Shown here: positions 1-6,867 of the stretch, in pieces
Layout: every line of letters begins with the position of its first letter
How positions within the stretch are numbered: the first letter of the stretch is position 1
DNA from: Erysipelotrichaceae bacterium
GTDB taxonomy: Bacteria; Bacillota_I; Bacilli_A; Erysipelotrichales; Erysipelotrichaceae
Reading direction: 5' to 3'
DNA: 8,432 nt
Assembly (NCBI GenBank): GCA_017511325.1
Contig: JAFWKS010000399.1
Location: 1 to 8,432 of the forward strand
Program-made: the position numbers and the translations under genes
The notes under the pieces: generated by a model
Told to the model about the DNA's origin: nothing
Databases searched by the model: none
The model's input: the letters and a program-made list of their open reading frames with translations, nothing else

Positions 1-1938
1 AGATCGCTCAGGCCGAATATGGATGCCCTGGTATCCATCTCCTCATCTGTCTCATATCTCTATTCCCTCTATGTCCTGTTTACAGGAAATGAAAAATACT
101 CGCTTTATTTTGAGACGGCAGCCATGGTACTGGTCATCGTTTCGATCGGCAAATACATTGAAGGAAACAACAAAAAGAAAGCCGCCAAGACTATCAGGGG
201 CCTGGCTACGCTGATCCCGATGCAGGCCAATCTTTTAAAAGATGATGAGGTAGTCATCATTCCGATCGACGAGCTGAAGAAAAACGACATCGTCGTTGTA
301 AGGCCGGGAGAATCCATCCCCCAGGATGGCATCGTCATCGGCGGCTCAAGTCAGGTCGATGAATCGATGATCACCGGTGAATCACTTCCTTCAAACAAGA
401 ATATCGATGATCAGGTTATCGGCGGGACCGTAAACATCAACGGTGAGATCAAAGTCAGGATCAGCAAGAACGCCGGACAGACTACCCTTTCCAAGATCAT
501 CAATCTGACCAAACAGGCCACGATGTCCAAGATCCCGGTCGAAAGGTTTGCGGATGCGGTATCGAACTACTTCGTCTTTACAGTCATGGGCATCTCGCTT
601 ATCACCTTCATCATCTGGATGATCATAGACAAAAATATCGAGACCGCGCTCAATTTCGCTCTTTCGGTACTGGTCATCTCCTGTCCGTGTGCCCTGGGAC
701 TTGCGACACCGGCAGCCATAATGGTCGCGACCGGCAACGCTGCCAGAAACGGCGTACTGATCAAGAACCCGGAGATCCTCGAAGTTGCGGGAAAGCTGAA
801 ATACGTGATCCTTGACAAGACCGGAACACTCACCAAAAACAAGCTTGAGATCATTGAAATCAGAAAATACGAAGACGAATTCGACAACGTGATCTCATCC
901 CTGGAGAAAGGTTCCAATCATCCTATCGCCAGAGCCATTAAAGAGAAATATCCTGATGGCGATCTTAGCTTCGATAGCCTTGAACAGATCTCGGCTGAAG
1001 GACTTGAAGGAAAGATAGGAAGTGATGTCTATTATGCAGGAAACCTCAAGCTCATAAGCAGATATGCCAAGGCAAAGAAAGCAGATATCGACTATGCTCT
1101 AGACAACAGCTATTCCTTCATCATGGTCGGAAAGAACGAAAAGCTCTTAGGGATCGTCTATCTCGCCGATGCGCTCAAAGACAGTTCGGCTTCTGCTATA
1201 GAATCTCTCAAGAAAAGAGGTATCATCCCGATCATGTGTACCGGCGACAATGATCTTACCGCGAAGAATATCGCCAATAAGCTGAAGATCGATGAATTCC
1301 TTTCCTCAGTCACACCTCAGGATAAGAACGAACTGGTGATGAATAAGAAAAAAGACGGAAAGGTCGGCATGGTCGGTGACGGCGTCAATGATGCGATCGC
1401 CCTGACTAATGCGGATGTATCCTTTGCGGTAGCCAATGGCACCGATATCGCCTACGCCAGCAGTGATGTCGTTCTCATGAGCAATTCGATCCTCGATGTG
1501 AGCTTCATGATCGATCTGGCCAAAAAGACGATGAAGATCATCAAGCAGAACCTGTTCTGGGCACTCTTCTACAATGCGATCTTTATCCCGGTGGCCGCTG
1601 GTGTTTTCTATAGATCTTTGAATCTGAGTCTGAATCCTATGATCGGAGCGATGACGATGTCGATCAGTTCGATCGTAGTATTGAGCAACGCATTAAGAAT
1701 AAATACAGTCAAGAAGGAGGAAATCAAGACTATGAACAAAACTGTCAAAATCGAAGGAATGATGTGTGAACACTGCGTCAAGCATGTAACAGACGCACTT
1801 AAGGCGATCGGCGGCGATCCTGTCGTTTCTCTTGAAAAAGGGACTGCAGTTTTAACCGCTACCGCATTAAACAACGAACAGATCATTTCAGCGATCGAAG
1901 ACGCCGGTTACGAGGTCAATGAAATAATCGATGAGTAA
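1..1938 (+). CDS. copA: Cu(I)-exporting P-type ATPase with C-terminal CopZ-like domain, 5' partial
   Basis: This is a P1B-type ATPase that pumps Cu(I) out across the cytoplasmic membrane. The frame is open from base 1 and the first codons read [10 protein letters not shown], a conserved CopA transmembrane stretch, so the ATG at 19 is internal and the true start lies upstream. Counting from base 1, the 645 visible residues show the actuator TGES (125-128), the metal-site CPC (228-230), the phosphorylated Asp of DKTGT (D272), the nucleotide-binding HP (307-308) and GDGVND (459-464). The Cu(I) signatures N-x6-YN-x4-P (517-530) and M-x2-SS (553-557) support copper over zinc or cadmium. After the last membrane helix comes a heavy-metal-associated domain (578-645) with GMMCEHC (C589, C592). 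Any N-terminal metal-binding domains would lie outside the window. The gene overlaps csoR by 8 bases. Silver is also a likely substrate. Confidence 0.96.
   Translation, partial: RSLRPNMDALVSISSSVSYLYSLYVLFTGNEKYSLYFETAAMVLVIVSIGKYIEGNNKKKAAKTIRGLATLIPMQANLLKDDEVVIIPIDELKKNDIVVVRPGESIPQDGIVIGGSSQVDESMITGESLPSNKNIDDQVIGGTVNINGEIKVRISKNAGQTTLSKIINLTKQATMSKIPVERFADAVSNYFVFTVMGISLITFIIWMIIDKNIETALNFALSVLVISCPCALGLATPAAIMVATGNAARNGVLIKNPEILEVAGKLKYVILDKTGTLTKNKLEIIEIRKYEDEFDNVISSLEKGSNHPIARAIKEKYPDGDLSFDSLEQISAEGLEGKIGSDVYYAGNLKLISRYAKAKKADIDYALDNSYSFIMVGKNEKLLGIVYLADALKDSSASAIESLKKRGIIPIMCTGDNDLTAKNIANKLKIDEFLSSVTPQDKNELVMNKKKDGKVGMVGDGVNDAIALTNADVSFAVANGTDIAYASSDVVLMSNSILDVSFMIDLAKKTMKIIKQNLFWALFYNAIFIPVAAGVFYRSLNLSLNPMIGAMTMSISSIVVLSNALRINTVKKEEIKTMNKTVKIEGMMCEHCVKHVTDALKAIGGDPVVSLEKGTAVLTATALNNEQIISAIEDAGYEVNEIIDE
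1714..1734 (+). promoter_or_regulatory. Internal Shine-Dalgarno and in-frame ATG before the CopZ-like domain
   Basis: AAGGAGGA at 1714-1721 is a near-perfect SD inside the copA frame. It is followed after 10 bases by an ATG at 1732 in the same frame. The ATG is exactly where the metal-binding domain starts. This is either a working internal ribosome site or the remnant of a separate copZ gene that became fused to copA. The spacing is slightly longer than ideal. Confidence 0.6.
1732..1938 (+). CDS. copZ: Possible free copper chaperone made by internal initiation
   Basis: Initiation at the internal ATG would give a 68-residue protein ending at the copA stop codon. That is the usual length of a stand-alone CopZ (about 68-69 residues). 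It begins [15 protein letters not shown], with the M-x-C-x-x-C copper motif at residues 10-15 and the expected beta-alpha-beta-beta-alpha-beta pattern. CopZ proteins carry Cu(I) to CopA and can pass it to CsoR-type sensors. It shares all its codons with copA, so it is an alternative product rather than a separate gene. The strong SD and the exact domain boundary support it; expression is inferred. Confidence 0.45.
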   Translation: MNKTVKIEGMMCEHCVKHVTDALKAIGGDPVVSLEKGTAVLTATALNNEQIISAIEDAGYEVNEIIDE

Positions 1939-2188
1939 GGATCACGAACAGATCAAGAAGTATCTGACGATCGCCAAAGGCCAGATCGAAGGCATCATCA
2001 GAATGATCGATGAAGACCGCTATTGCATGGACATCTCCGATCAGCTGATGGCAACCAGAGCCTTACTGAAGAAGGCCAACAATCAGATCATTAAGAATCA
2101 TATCGACGTCTGTGTCAGAAATGCCATCGAAAACGGCGACAGCAACAAAGTCGATGAACTTATCAAAGCTTTAGAGAAACAAATCTGA
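1931..2188 (+). CDS. csoR: Copper-sensing transcriptional repressor, CsoR family
   Basis: This is an 85-residue, all-helical DUF156/CsoR protein with no conventional HTH. Members are typically tetramers that release DNA when they bind Cu(I), so this one probably represses the copA operon. Y31-C32, H57 and C61 reproduce the Y-C / H / C copper-site pattern of Mycobacterium tuberculosis CsoR (C36, H61, C65) with identical spacing. That favours copper over nickel/cobalt (RcnR), formaldehyde (FrmR) or persulfide (CstR) sensing. The ATG lies inside the end of copA (ATGAGTAA, 8-base overlap). The only SD-like bases, GAGGT at 1912-1916, are 14 bases away, so translation is probably coupled to copA. 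The operator would be upstream of copA, outside the window. Confidence 0.93.
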   Translation: MSKDHEQIKKYLTIAKGQIEGIIRMIDEDRYCMDISDQLMATRALLKKANNQIIKNHIDVCVRNAIENGDSNKVDELIKALEKQI

Positions 2189-2197
2189 AGCTTTTTT
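2165..2197 (+). terminator. Intrinsic terminator of the copA-csoR operon
   Basis: An 11-bp stem (2165-2175 with 2184-2194, one T-G wobble) closes an 8-base loop and runs into six T's at 2192-2197. It includes the csoR stop codon. The stem is AT-rich, so termination may be partial. Confidence 0.6.
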
Positions 2198-2199
2198 AG

Positions 2200-2212
2200 T
2201 AGAATAAAGATA
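2200..2212 (+). promoter_or_regulatory. Putative -10 box of ispG, leaderless arrangement
   Basis: TAGAAT at 2200-2205 is followed by six bases and then the ispG ATG, so a standard start site would fall on the A of the ATG at 2212. No good -35 is seen at 16-18 bp; the best is GAAACA at 2176-2181. No SD precedes the ATG. Confidence 0.45.
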
Positions 2213-3246
2213 TGAACAGACTAAATACAAGACAGATAAAAGTCGGCAATGTCACTATCGGCGGTCAGAATAAAGTCGTCATCCAGTCGATGACCAACAC
2301 CAAGACCAAAGATGTCAAAGCTACAGTTGAACAGATCAAACGCTTGGAGGATGTGGGCTGTGAAATAATCAGAGTTGCCATACTCGATCTTGAAGATGCC
2401 AAGGCAGTAAAGGAGATTAAAAAACAGATCGACATTCCGTTAGTATGCGATATCCACTTCAATCCGGACTTTGCGATCGAAGCGATCAGATCCGGAACGG
2501 ACAAGATCAGACTGAATCCTGGCAATATCGAAAACGAAGACAAGATCAAAGAGATCGTGACCCTGTGCAAGGAAAGAAACATTCCGATCAGAATAGGCAT
2601 CAACGCGGGAAGCCTCAACAAAAAATATGAGCACTCCGAAGAAGCCATGATCGAATCGGCAAAAGACCATCTCAGGATCCTTGAAGCTCTAGATTTCCAT
2701 GATGTGTGTCTTTCTTTCAAATCTTCCGATCCGCTTGAATGCATCAAGGCATACAGGCTGGCCAGTGAAACTTTCCCGTATCCGCTTCATCTTGGTGTAA
2801 CGGAAGCCGGCGGGCTGATCAACTCGACGATCAAATCATCACTGGCACTGGGAAATCTTCTCCTGGACAGCATCGGCGATACGATCAGGATCTCAATCTC
2901 TGATGATCCGATCGAGGAAGTCAAGATCGCCAAAAAACTGCTCAGAGCCTGCAATCTGAAAAAAGATGTGCCAAACCTCATCTCCTGTCCGACCTGCGGA
3001 CGTCTGCAGTATGACATGCTGCCGATCGTCAGACAGATGGAAGAATATCTTGAGAGTGTAAACAAAGATATAACGGTAGCGATCATGGGCTGTCCGGTCA
3101 ATGGACCGCTTGAAGCAAAAAGAGCTGATATCGGTGTAGCCGGAGGCAAAGATGCAGCGATCCTGTTTAAAAAAGGGCAGATCATCAGATCTATCCCTCA
3201 GGATGATATCATCACAGTATTAAAAGAAGAGATCGAAAAATTCTAA
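2212..3246 (+). CDS. ispG: 4-hydroxy-3-methylbut-2-en-1-yl diphosphate synthase (GcpE/IspG)
   Basis: IspG is the [4Fe-4S] enzyme of the penultimate step of the MEP isoprenoid pathway. It reductively opens methylerythritol cyclodiphosphate to HMBPP, using flavodoxin or ferredoxin electrons in the cytoplasm. The 344-residue protein is the short bacterial form, without the plant-type insert. The N-terminal TIM barrel contains VVIQSMTNT near residue 23 and a VTEAGG loop. Cluster ligands C259, C262, C294 and E301 (in SCPTCGR and GCPVNGPLEA) match E. coli C270, C273, C305 and E312 in spacing. It sits between a terminator and its own terminator, so it is probably monocistronic. No SD precedes the ATG, and the -10 box position suggests a leaderless mRNA. 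The stop codon overlaps the end of the convergent membrane-protein gene by 4 bases. Confidence 0.97.
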   Translation: MNRLNTRQIKVGNVTIGGQNKVVIQSMTNTKTKDVKATVEQIKRLEDVGCEIIRVAILDLEDAKAVKEIKKQIDIPLVCDIHFNPDFAIEAIRSGTDKIRLNPGNIENEDKIKEIVTLCKERNIPIRIGINAGSLNKKYEHSEEAMIESAKDHLRILEALDFHDVCLSFKSSDPLECIKAYRLASETFPYPLHLGVTEAGGLINSTIKSSLALGNLLLDSIGDTIRISISDDPIEEVKIAKKLLRACNLKKDVPNLISCPTCGRLQYDMLPIVRQMEEYLESVNKDITVAIMGCPVNGPLEAKRADIGVAGGKDAAILFKKGQIIRSIPQDDIITVLKEEIEKF

Positions 3247-3767
3247 TGGAGGCTTGTTAAGCCTCCATTTTTCGAAAGGACGACTCTGCCCTGAAACAAA
3301 CAGGCAAGAATCATGGCTATCAGGTAGGGCGAGAAGATGAACATGGCCATCAGGCAGATATTCCCTTTAGTGAACACTGCACATGACTCCTGTGGCAGCA
3401 TGCCTACTATCGCAAGCAGACCGCACAGATATAAGACGACTGTAATAAGTACGGGAAGGATAAATCTTTTTCTTATCACATACAGATATTCGTTGGACAG
3501 TCCACAATCAAGCGAAGTCAGGACCAGAAAGTACTTCAGATCGGGAAAAAAGTATGGGATATTGGTATTCATCAGTACGATCAGGCTAAGACTGCAGACC
3601 AGCAGACTTACTGCAGCGATCCGCCATAAGTTAACCTCACTTTTAACTATCAGCAGCAAAGCGCAGCCCAGAATGATCAGGAATGAAGCAGGCATCATGC
3701 AGCCATTGAGGTATAAGCCCCAGGCTATGATCACCAGCCAATAGTTTCTGAGTAATGTCATCTTCAT
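3243..3767 (-). CDS. Small multi-pass membrane protein of unknown function
   Basis: I do not recognise a family for this 174-residue protein. It has about five hydrophobic segments (roughly residues 9-22, 24-41, 48-66, 101-123 and 137-158), a hydrophilic patch at 67-100 with N-E-Y-L-Y-V-I-R-K-R before the fourth helix, and several scattered cysteines. There is no signal peptide, ATP-binding site or catalytic motif that I can name. I chose the ATG at 3767 because a near-ideal SD (AGGAGGTGA, 3781-3773) lies 5 bases before it; an upstream in-frame ATG at 3803 has no such site. The gene diverges from a WYL regulator across a palindromic operator, so it is the probable target of that regulator. 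Its final codons lie in the ispG terminator hairpin. Confidence 0.8.
   Translation of the reverse strand: MKMTLLRNYWLVIIAWGLYLNGCMMPASFLIILGCALLLIVKSEVNLWRIAAVSLLVCSLSLIVLMNTNIPYFFPDLKYFLVLTSLDCGLSNEYLYVIRKRFILPVLITVVLYLCGLLAIVGMLPQESCAVFTKGNICLMAMFIFSPYLIAMILACLFQGRVVLSKNGGLTSLH
3245..3272. terminator. Strong terminator after ispG, possibly bidirectional
   Basis: A perfect 11-bp stem (3245-3255 with 3259-3269) with a GTT loop is followed by T's to 3272, so it ends ispG transcripts. On the - strand it is followed by AGAATTTTT, so it may also stop the membrane-protein message. The hairpin encodes the last residues of that protein. Confidence 0.9.
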
Positions 3768-3772
3768 CTTTC

Positions 3773-3781
3773 TCACCTCCT
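3773..3781 (-). promoter_or_regulatory. Strong Shine-Dalgarno of the membrane-protein gene
   Basis: Read on the - strand this is AGGAGGTGA, fully complementary to the 16S rRNA tail, then GAAAG and ATG at 3767. It fixes the start 12 codons inside the longest open frame and predicts strong translation. Confidence 0.88.
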
Positions 3782-3812
3782 GATTACATCTTAAAGCAAG
3801 CATAAATTAATA

Positions 3813-3848
3813 TTGTCCAGATATCTGGACAGGTTTATAATTTAATCA
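3813..3848 (+). promoter_or_regulatory. Promoter of the WYL regulator gene, leaderless
   Basis: TTGTCC (3813-3818) and TATAAT (3836-3841) are 17 bp apart. The predicted start is base 3848, the A of the regulator's ATG. No SD is present. The 18-bp palindrome covers most of the -35 and half of the spacer, so a bound repressor would block polymerase. Confidence 0.7.
3814..3831. promoter_or_regulatory. Perfect 18-bp palindromic operator
   Basis: TGTCCAGATATCTGGACA is a perfect inverted repeat of two 9-base halves. It lies in the 80-bp gap between the divergent membrane-protein and WYL genes. It overlaps the WYL promoter -35 and contains TGGACA, a possible -35 for the opposite strand (with a weak TTTAAG box 18 bp on). 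A homodimeric regulator, most simply the WYL protein itself, is the inferred ligand. Confidence 0.75.
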
Positions 3849-4768
3849 TGCATCGTGAAAGACTGCTTAAACTGCTGGAACTTCTTATAAGGTATACCGA
3901 CATGGATCACAAACTGAGCATCAGTGAACTGTGCGATCTTTTAAGCGATGAAGGCATCAGTGTTTCAAATCGCAAGACGCTCTATGATGATTTCAAGCTT
4001 TTGAGCAAGATGGGCTATGAGATCGAATATGATAACGGATACTATCTTTCTGAAGCGCCTTTTTCGCTTTCAGAGATCAAGATCATGGTCGATTCTTTGA
4101 ACTCGCTGAGAAATCTTGATGAACATTTTTTGGAAAGCCTCAAGAAAAAACTCTACGGTTTCATCTCGCTGTACGAAACCAGGAAACTGAAAAAACTGGA
4201 ATATCGAAACAGGCACCGTGACCGGAAGTTCCTCAACCGTCTGGAAGACGTTTTAAACGCCATAAACAACGATACAGCGATGATCATCCACAGGATGAAT
4301 AAAGATGAAGAGGAGATCGTTCCTCTCTTCCTGCACCGTCAAAATGACTTCTATTACCTCTACTATCACTATCCTGCAAATGACAGGATCTATCACTGCC
4401 GCTTCGATAACATCCTTTCAAGCACTCTTACCAATCACAAGAACACGATATCTGTTCCTTTGGAAAAAGTATTGGAGCACATTGAAGAAAGCACTTCTTC
4501 ATTTCACAGCGGCAAAGGCCGGCTCATCAGGATAGAGATCATCGAAGATACGCCTTACTTAAGACAAAGACTTGAAGATGATTTTTCCAATCTCATCTTC
4601 ACTAAAAAAGGCTTTTCAATAAAAGCCAGTGTCAATGACGCCTTCTTCGCCAAACTCGTTTCCTATAAAGACCTGATAAAAATCAGCGACAGAGATGTCG
4701 CTGATCAGTATATAGCTTTTCTTTATTCAATAATTACTCGTAATAGTCAGGACCGTAAAAATAGCTGA
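3848..4768 (+). CDS. WYL-domain transcriptional regulator with N-terminal winged HTH
   Basis: This 306-residue protein has a DeoR/HTH_11-like winged helix at about residues 1-68 (recognition region SVSNRKTLYDDFKLL), a linker region at 70-130, a WYL-type sensor domain at about 135-215 and a C-terminal WCX-like part. The signature W-Y-L appears as FYYLYYHY followed by a basic/aromatic R-I-Y-H-C-R-F-D-N-I, which matches the family pattern loosely. WYL regulators bind ligands, in some cases nucleic acids or nucleotides, and many control defence, DNA-damage or metabolic genes. Here the only visible candidate target is the divergent membrane protein, plus itself through the palindrome at 3814-3831. 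Its 3' end overlaps the convergent deacetylase by 35 bases. The ligand is unknown. It has no SD and a leaderless promoter geometry. Confidence 0.88.
   Translation: MHRERLLKLLELLIRYTDMDHKLSISELCDLLSDEGISVSNRKTLYDDFKLLSKMGYEIEYDNGYYLSEAPFSLSEIKIMVDSLNSLRNLDEHFLESLKKKLYGFISLYETRKLKKLEYRNRHRDRKFLNRLEDVLNAINNDTAMIIHRMNKDEEEIVPLFLHRQNDFYYLYYHYPANDRIYHCRFDNILSSTLTNHKNTISVPLEKVLEHIEESTSSFHSGKGRLIRIEIIEDTPYLRQRLEDDFSNLIFTKKGFSIKASVNDAFFAKLVSYKDLIKISDRDVADQYIAFLYSIITRNSQDRKNS
4678..4705 (-). terminator. Terminator of the deacetylase transcript inside the WYL gene
   Basis: A perfect 10-bp stem (4682-4691 with 4696-4705) carries a four-base loop. On the - strand it is followed directly by TTTTT (4682-4678), a standard intrinsic terminator 29 bases past the deacetylase stop. 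On the + strand the same bases code for residues near ISDRDVAD of the WYL protein and form a GAGA tetraloop hairpin with no adjacent T run. Confidence 0.82.
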
Positions 4769-6023
4769 GGGTACTCGGTTCAATGCCGTAATACGACAGC
4801 ATCGTGCTCACATTGACGAGCTGACAGCCCCTGTTTATAAGTTCCGGAATGATCTTTTCCAGTGCATCGGCTGTAATGTTGTAGATGTCATGGAAGAGGA
4901 TGATGTCTCCTGATACATAATCGTATTTAAGGACCTGATCGATGATCTGCTGAGCATTGTCGGATTCCCAGTCTTCGGAATCGACATCCCAGAGGATCGC
5001 ACCGACCGGCTGGGCTTCTAAGACCAGATCATTGAACTTGCCTTCGACCGGCCGATAGGTCTTGACTTCATAATTCATGAATTCCCTAAAATATTCGATC
5101 GGCCCGTTTATCTCTTTTAGAATACTTTCTTTACTGTCAAGATCGCTGAGCGCATAGAGATGGCTCTGGGTATGTGAACCGTATTCATTGCCGTGATTGA
5201 TCGATCTTTTAAGCATCGTATACACCTGGTAATCAGCCCAGATCTCACGGTCTTCCATGGCGTTGCCCACCACATAGAAAGTTCCTGCCGCATCATATTC
5301 ATAAAGCAGATCGATGATCCTTTCCGTTGACGGACAATCTTCATCCGTCCACAGTTTTGGTCCATCATCAAATGTCAGACAGATGATCGGGTGTTCCTTG
5401 CCATCAGATAGATATACCGGTTTACTGTAGAGCTCATAAGGAAAACCGAAGTTCATGTCTATCTCTTTCTGGACGTATTTGAGCGGGATGCTCAGCGTGA
5501 TATCGAAGTCCTTCAGATAACAGGACAGATTCTCTCCGTCAATGTCATATTCGATCGTTTCAAAGTCGATACTATCGATATCGAGCGATCTGATAAAATC
5601 CGCATTGTAGTATTTTTCAGGCTGTTCCTTCTTGAAAGTGTATCTGAGATAATCAAGGATCATGTTTTTTCCGTTATCGGAGATACCCTGCACTTTGATC
5701 GGATCAAATTTGCCATCAGTGAAATAGCGGAAATCTCCGCCATAGTTTATCAGATAATAGTCGCCATAAGGGATCAGCGTATAGTCATGGATCGAATCAT
5801 CTCTTACGCCCTTGCACAGTTCCTTGGCCCTGTTTAGGCCTTCCCTGGAGTCAGGATAAAAAGCCAGACAGTGTCTTGTCTGATATCTTCTTGCGTCTTC
5901 ATGGATCGACTTCTTGCCGATAAAACTGAAATTCACGAGAAGAAGCGAGTACACTACAAGTACCAGGAATGAAAGGATTGCTATCACAGCAACAGAATAG
6001 TTCCTTCTTTTCTTCTTGATCAT
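4734..6023 (-). CDS. Membrane-anchored polysaccharide deacetylase (NodB/CE4 family)
   Basis: This 429-residue protein has a basic N-terminus (MIKKKRRNY), one hydrophobic segment at about residues 9-31, an extracellular region of about 170 residues that I cannot assign, and a NodB domain from about 210. Motif 1 is TFDDGP (217-222; D219 the likely base, D220 the metal ligand). Motif 2 is HTQSH (H284, H288, metal ligands). Motif 3 is RPVEG (324-328), a departure from the usual RPPYG. Motif 4 is WDVDSEDW (D351-W352), and motif 5 is ILFHDI. The family removes N- or O-acetyl groups from peptidoglycan or other wall polysaccharides using a divalent metal. The layout resembles PgdA-type wall-modifying enzymes that give lysozyme resistance; the substrate here is inferred. 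It lies 37 bases after the permease gene, with its own -10 box. Confidence 0.9.
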   Translation of the reverse strand: MIKKKRRNYSVAVIAILSFLVLVVYSLLLVNFSFIGKKSIHEDARRYQTRHCLAFYPDSREGLNRAKELCKGVRDDSIHDYTLIPYGDYYLINYGGDFRYFTDGKFDPIKVQGISDNGKNMILDYLRYTFKKEQPEKYYNADFIRSLDIDSIDFETIEYDIDGENLSCYLKDFDITLSIPLKYVQKEIDMNFGFPYELYSKPVYLSDGKEHPIICLTFDDGPKLWTDEDCPSTERIIDLLYEYDAAGTFYVVGNAMEDREIWADYQVYTMLKRSINHGNEYGSHTQSHLYALSDLDSKESILKEINGPIEYFREFMNYEVKTYRPVEGKFNDLVLEAQPVGAILWDVDSEDWESDNAQQIIDQVLKYDYVSGDIILFHDIYNITADALEKIIPELINRGCQLVNVSTMLSYYGIEPSTLSYFYGPDYYE

Positions 6024-6036
6024 CCTTATTATTATA
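6024..6036 (-). promoter_or_regulatory. Putative -10 box of the deacetylase gene, near-leaderless
   Basis: On the - strand TATAAT occupies 6036-6031. The predicted start is at 6024, one base before the ATG at 6023. The AAGG that touches the ATG is too close to act as an SD. No convincing -35 is visible, and no terminator separates it from the permease gene, so read-through is also possible. Confidence 0.5.
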
Positions 6037-6060
6037 AACTATTTGTTTCTTTTTCTAAGA

Positions 6061-6867
6061 TCACTCATCTTTCAGAACGTTGAATCTTTCAAATCTTCTG
6101 ATAAAAAGATCGCCGAGAAGATCTATCATGAGCATCAAAACGACAGCGATCAAAGAATAGCCGAAGATCGGTACCATATTTGTCGGATCAGAAGCTCTGG
6201 TGCCGGCTATGGCCGAGCCCAGTCCGGCATTCGTTGAACCGGTTATGACTTCTGCCATGATCTCGATCTTGAAGCTGAGTGAAAAACTCGTAACCATCGC
6301 AACGATGATATACGGAACAGAAAGCGGCAGTTTGACTCTGATGTTTTCTTCAAGAAGACTGGCTCCGTCCACTTTAGCGGCATTGACGATGCCTGAAGGG
6401 ACGTTCTTGATCCCATCCTTTACTCCTTCATAAAGGATGGGAAGAGACACCATCATCACCAGCAGCATCGGTGCATTCTTAAAACCGGCAATAATGATAA
6501 ACAGGTAAATGAGTGAAGCTGTCGGAACAGCTCTCAAGGTGATGAAAAACGGCTTGAGCATCTGTTCGATGAAATCGCTGTTTGTGCTGATCATTCCCAG
6601 GACCAAAGAGGCCGCAAAAGAGATCAGAAAGCCTGTCAGCATCTTCTCCATCGTGAAGCCGATGCACCTGAAGGTATAGCTCTTGCCTAGAAGATATACG
6701 GCATATTCAAGAGTCTCCTTAGGTCCTGGAAGGACCATCACTTTCTCGCCTATAAATAAGGAAAAGGCTTGCCACAAAGCGACAAGTAGAACGATTCCTG
6801 TAATATAAGCTATCCTTTTTTTACTTAAAATAGATCTCTTCACCTGTTTTTTCAACATTGAACACAT
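6061..6867 (-). CDS. ABC importer permease, NitT/TauT (SsuC/TauC-like) family
   Basis: This is the integral-membrane subunit of a binding-protein-dependent importer, up to 268 residues, with about six hydrophobic segments starting at residues 19-40. The EAA loop that docks the ATPase is visible as AAKVDGASLLEENIRVKLP (residues 163-181; G168). The extracellular MVLPGP motif after the first helix is also typical of this family. The start is uncertain: ATG at 6867, ATG at 6858 or GTG at 6843 all lie inside the end of the upstream lipoprotein gene and none has an SD. An AAAGGAT just after that gene's stop (6818-6812) is followed only by an ATT codon at 6804. Translational coupling with the lipoprotein gene is likely. 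No cognate ATPase gene lies in this operon. The substrate is unknown. Confidence 0.9.
   Translation of the reverse strand: MCSMLKKQVKRSILSKKRIAYITGIVLLVALWQAFSLFIGEKVMVLPGPKETLEYAVYLLGKSYTFRCIGFTMEKMLTGFLISFAASLVLGMISTNSDFIEQMLKPFFITLRAVPTASLIYLFIIIAGFKNAPMLLVMMVSLPILYEGVKDGIKNVPSGIVNAAKVDGASLLEENIRVKLPLSVPYIIVAMVTSFSLSFKIEIMAEVITGSTNAGLGSAIAGTRASDPTNMVPIFGYSLIAVVLMLMIDLLGDLFIRRFERFNVLKDE
6411..6442. repeat. Perfect 12-bp inverted repeat within the permease gene
   Basis: TCCCATCCTTTA (6411-6422) pairs exactly with 6431-6442 around an 8-base loop. In the permease mRNA the loop reads UGAAGGAG, an SD-like sequence. There is no T run, so it is not a terminator. It may be coincidence, or it may affect mRNA stability or ribosome movement. 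Confidence 0.55.

Noticed and set aside
567..917. 116-codon - strand open frame inside copA
   Set aside because: It is the shadow of the conserved CPC and DKTGT region of CopA, and its residues reflect the reverse complement of those motifs.
2265..2747. 160-codon - strand open frame inside ispG
   Set aside because: It is antisense to a well-conserved enzyme, has no SD and no domain features; it arises from the codon bias of ispG.
3337..3744. 135-codon + strand open frame opposite the membrane-protein gene
   Set aside because: No SD, low-complexity basic composition and no recognisable domain. The opposite strand has a near-perfect SD and clear membrane helices.
3768..3803. Upstream ATG at 3803 as start of the membrane protein
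   Set aside because: It lacks an SD and would add a polar 12-residue tail, part of which is the SD sequence used by the ATG at 3767.
6109..6126. Short hairpin with T run near the end of the permease gene
   Set aside because: The stem is only 5 bp and lies inside coding sequence; it is too weak to call a terminator.
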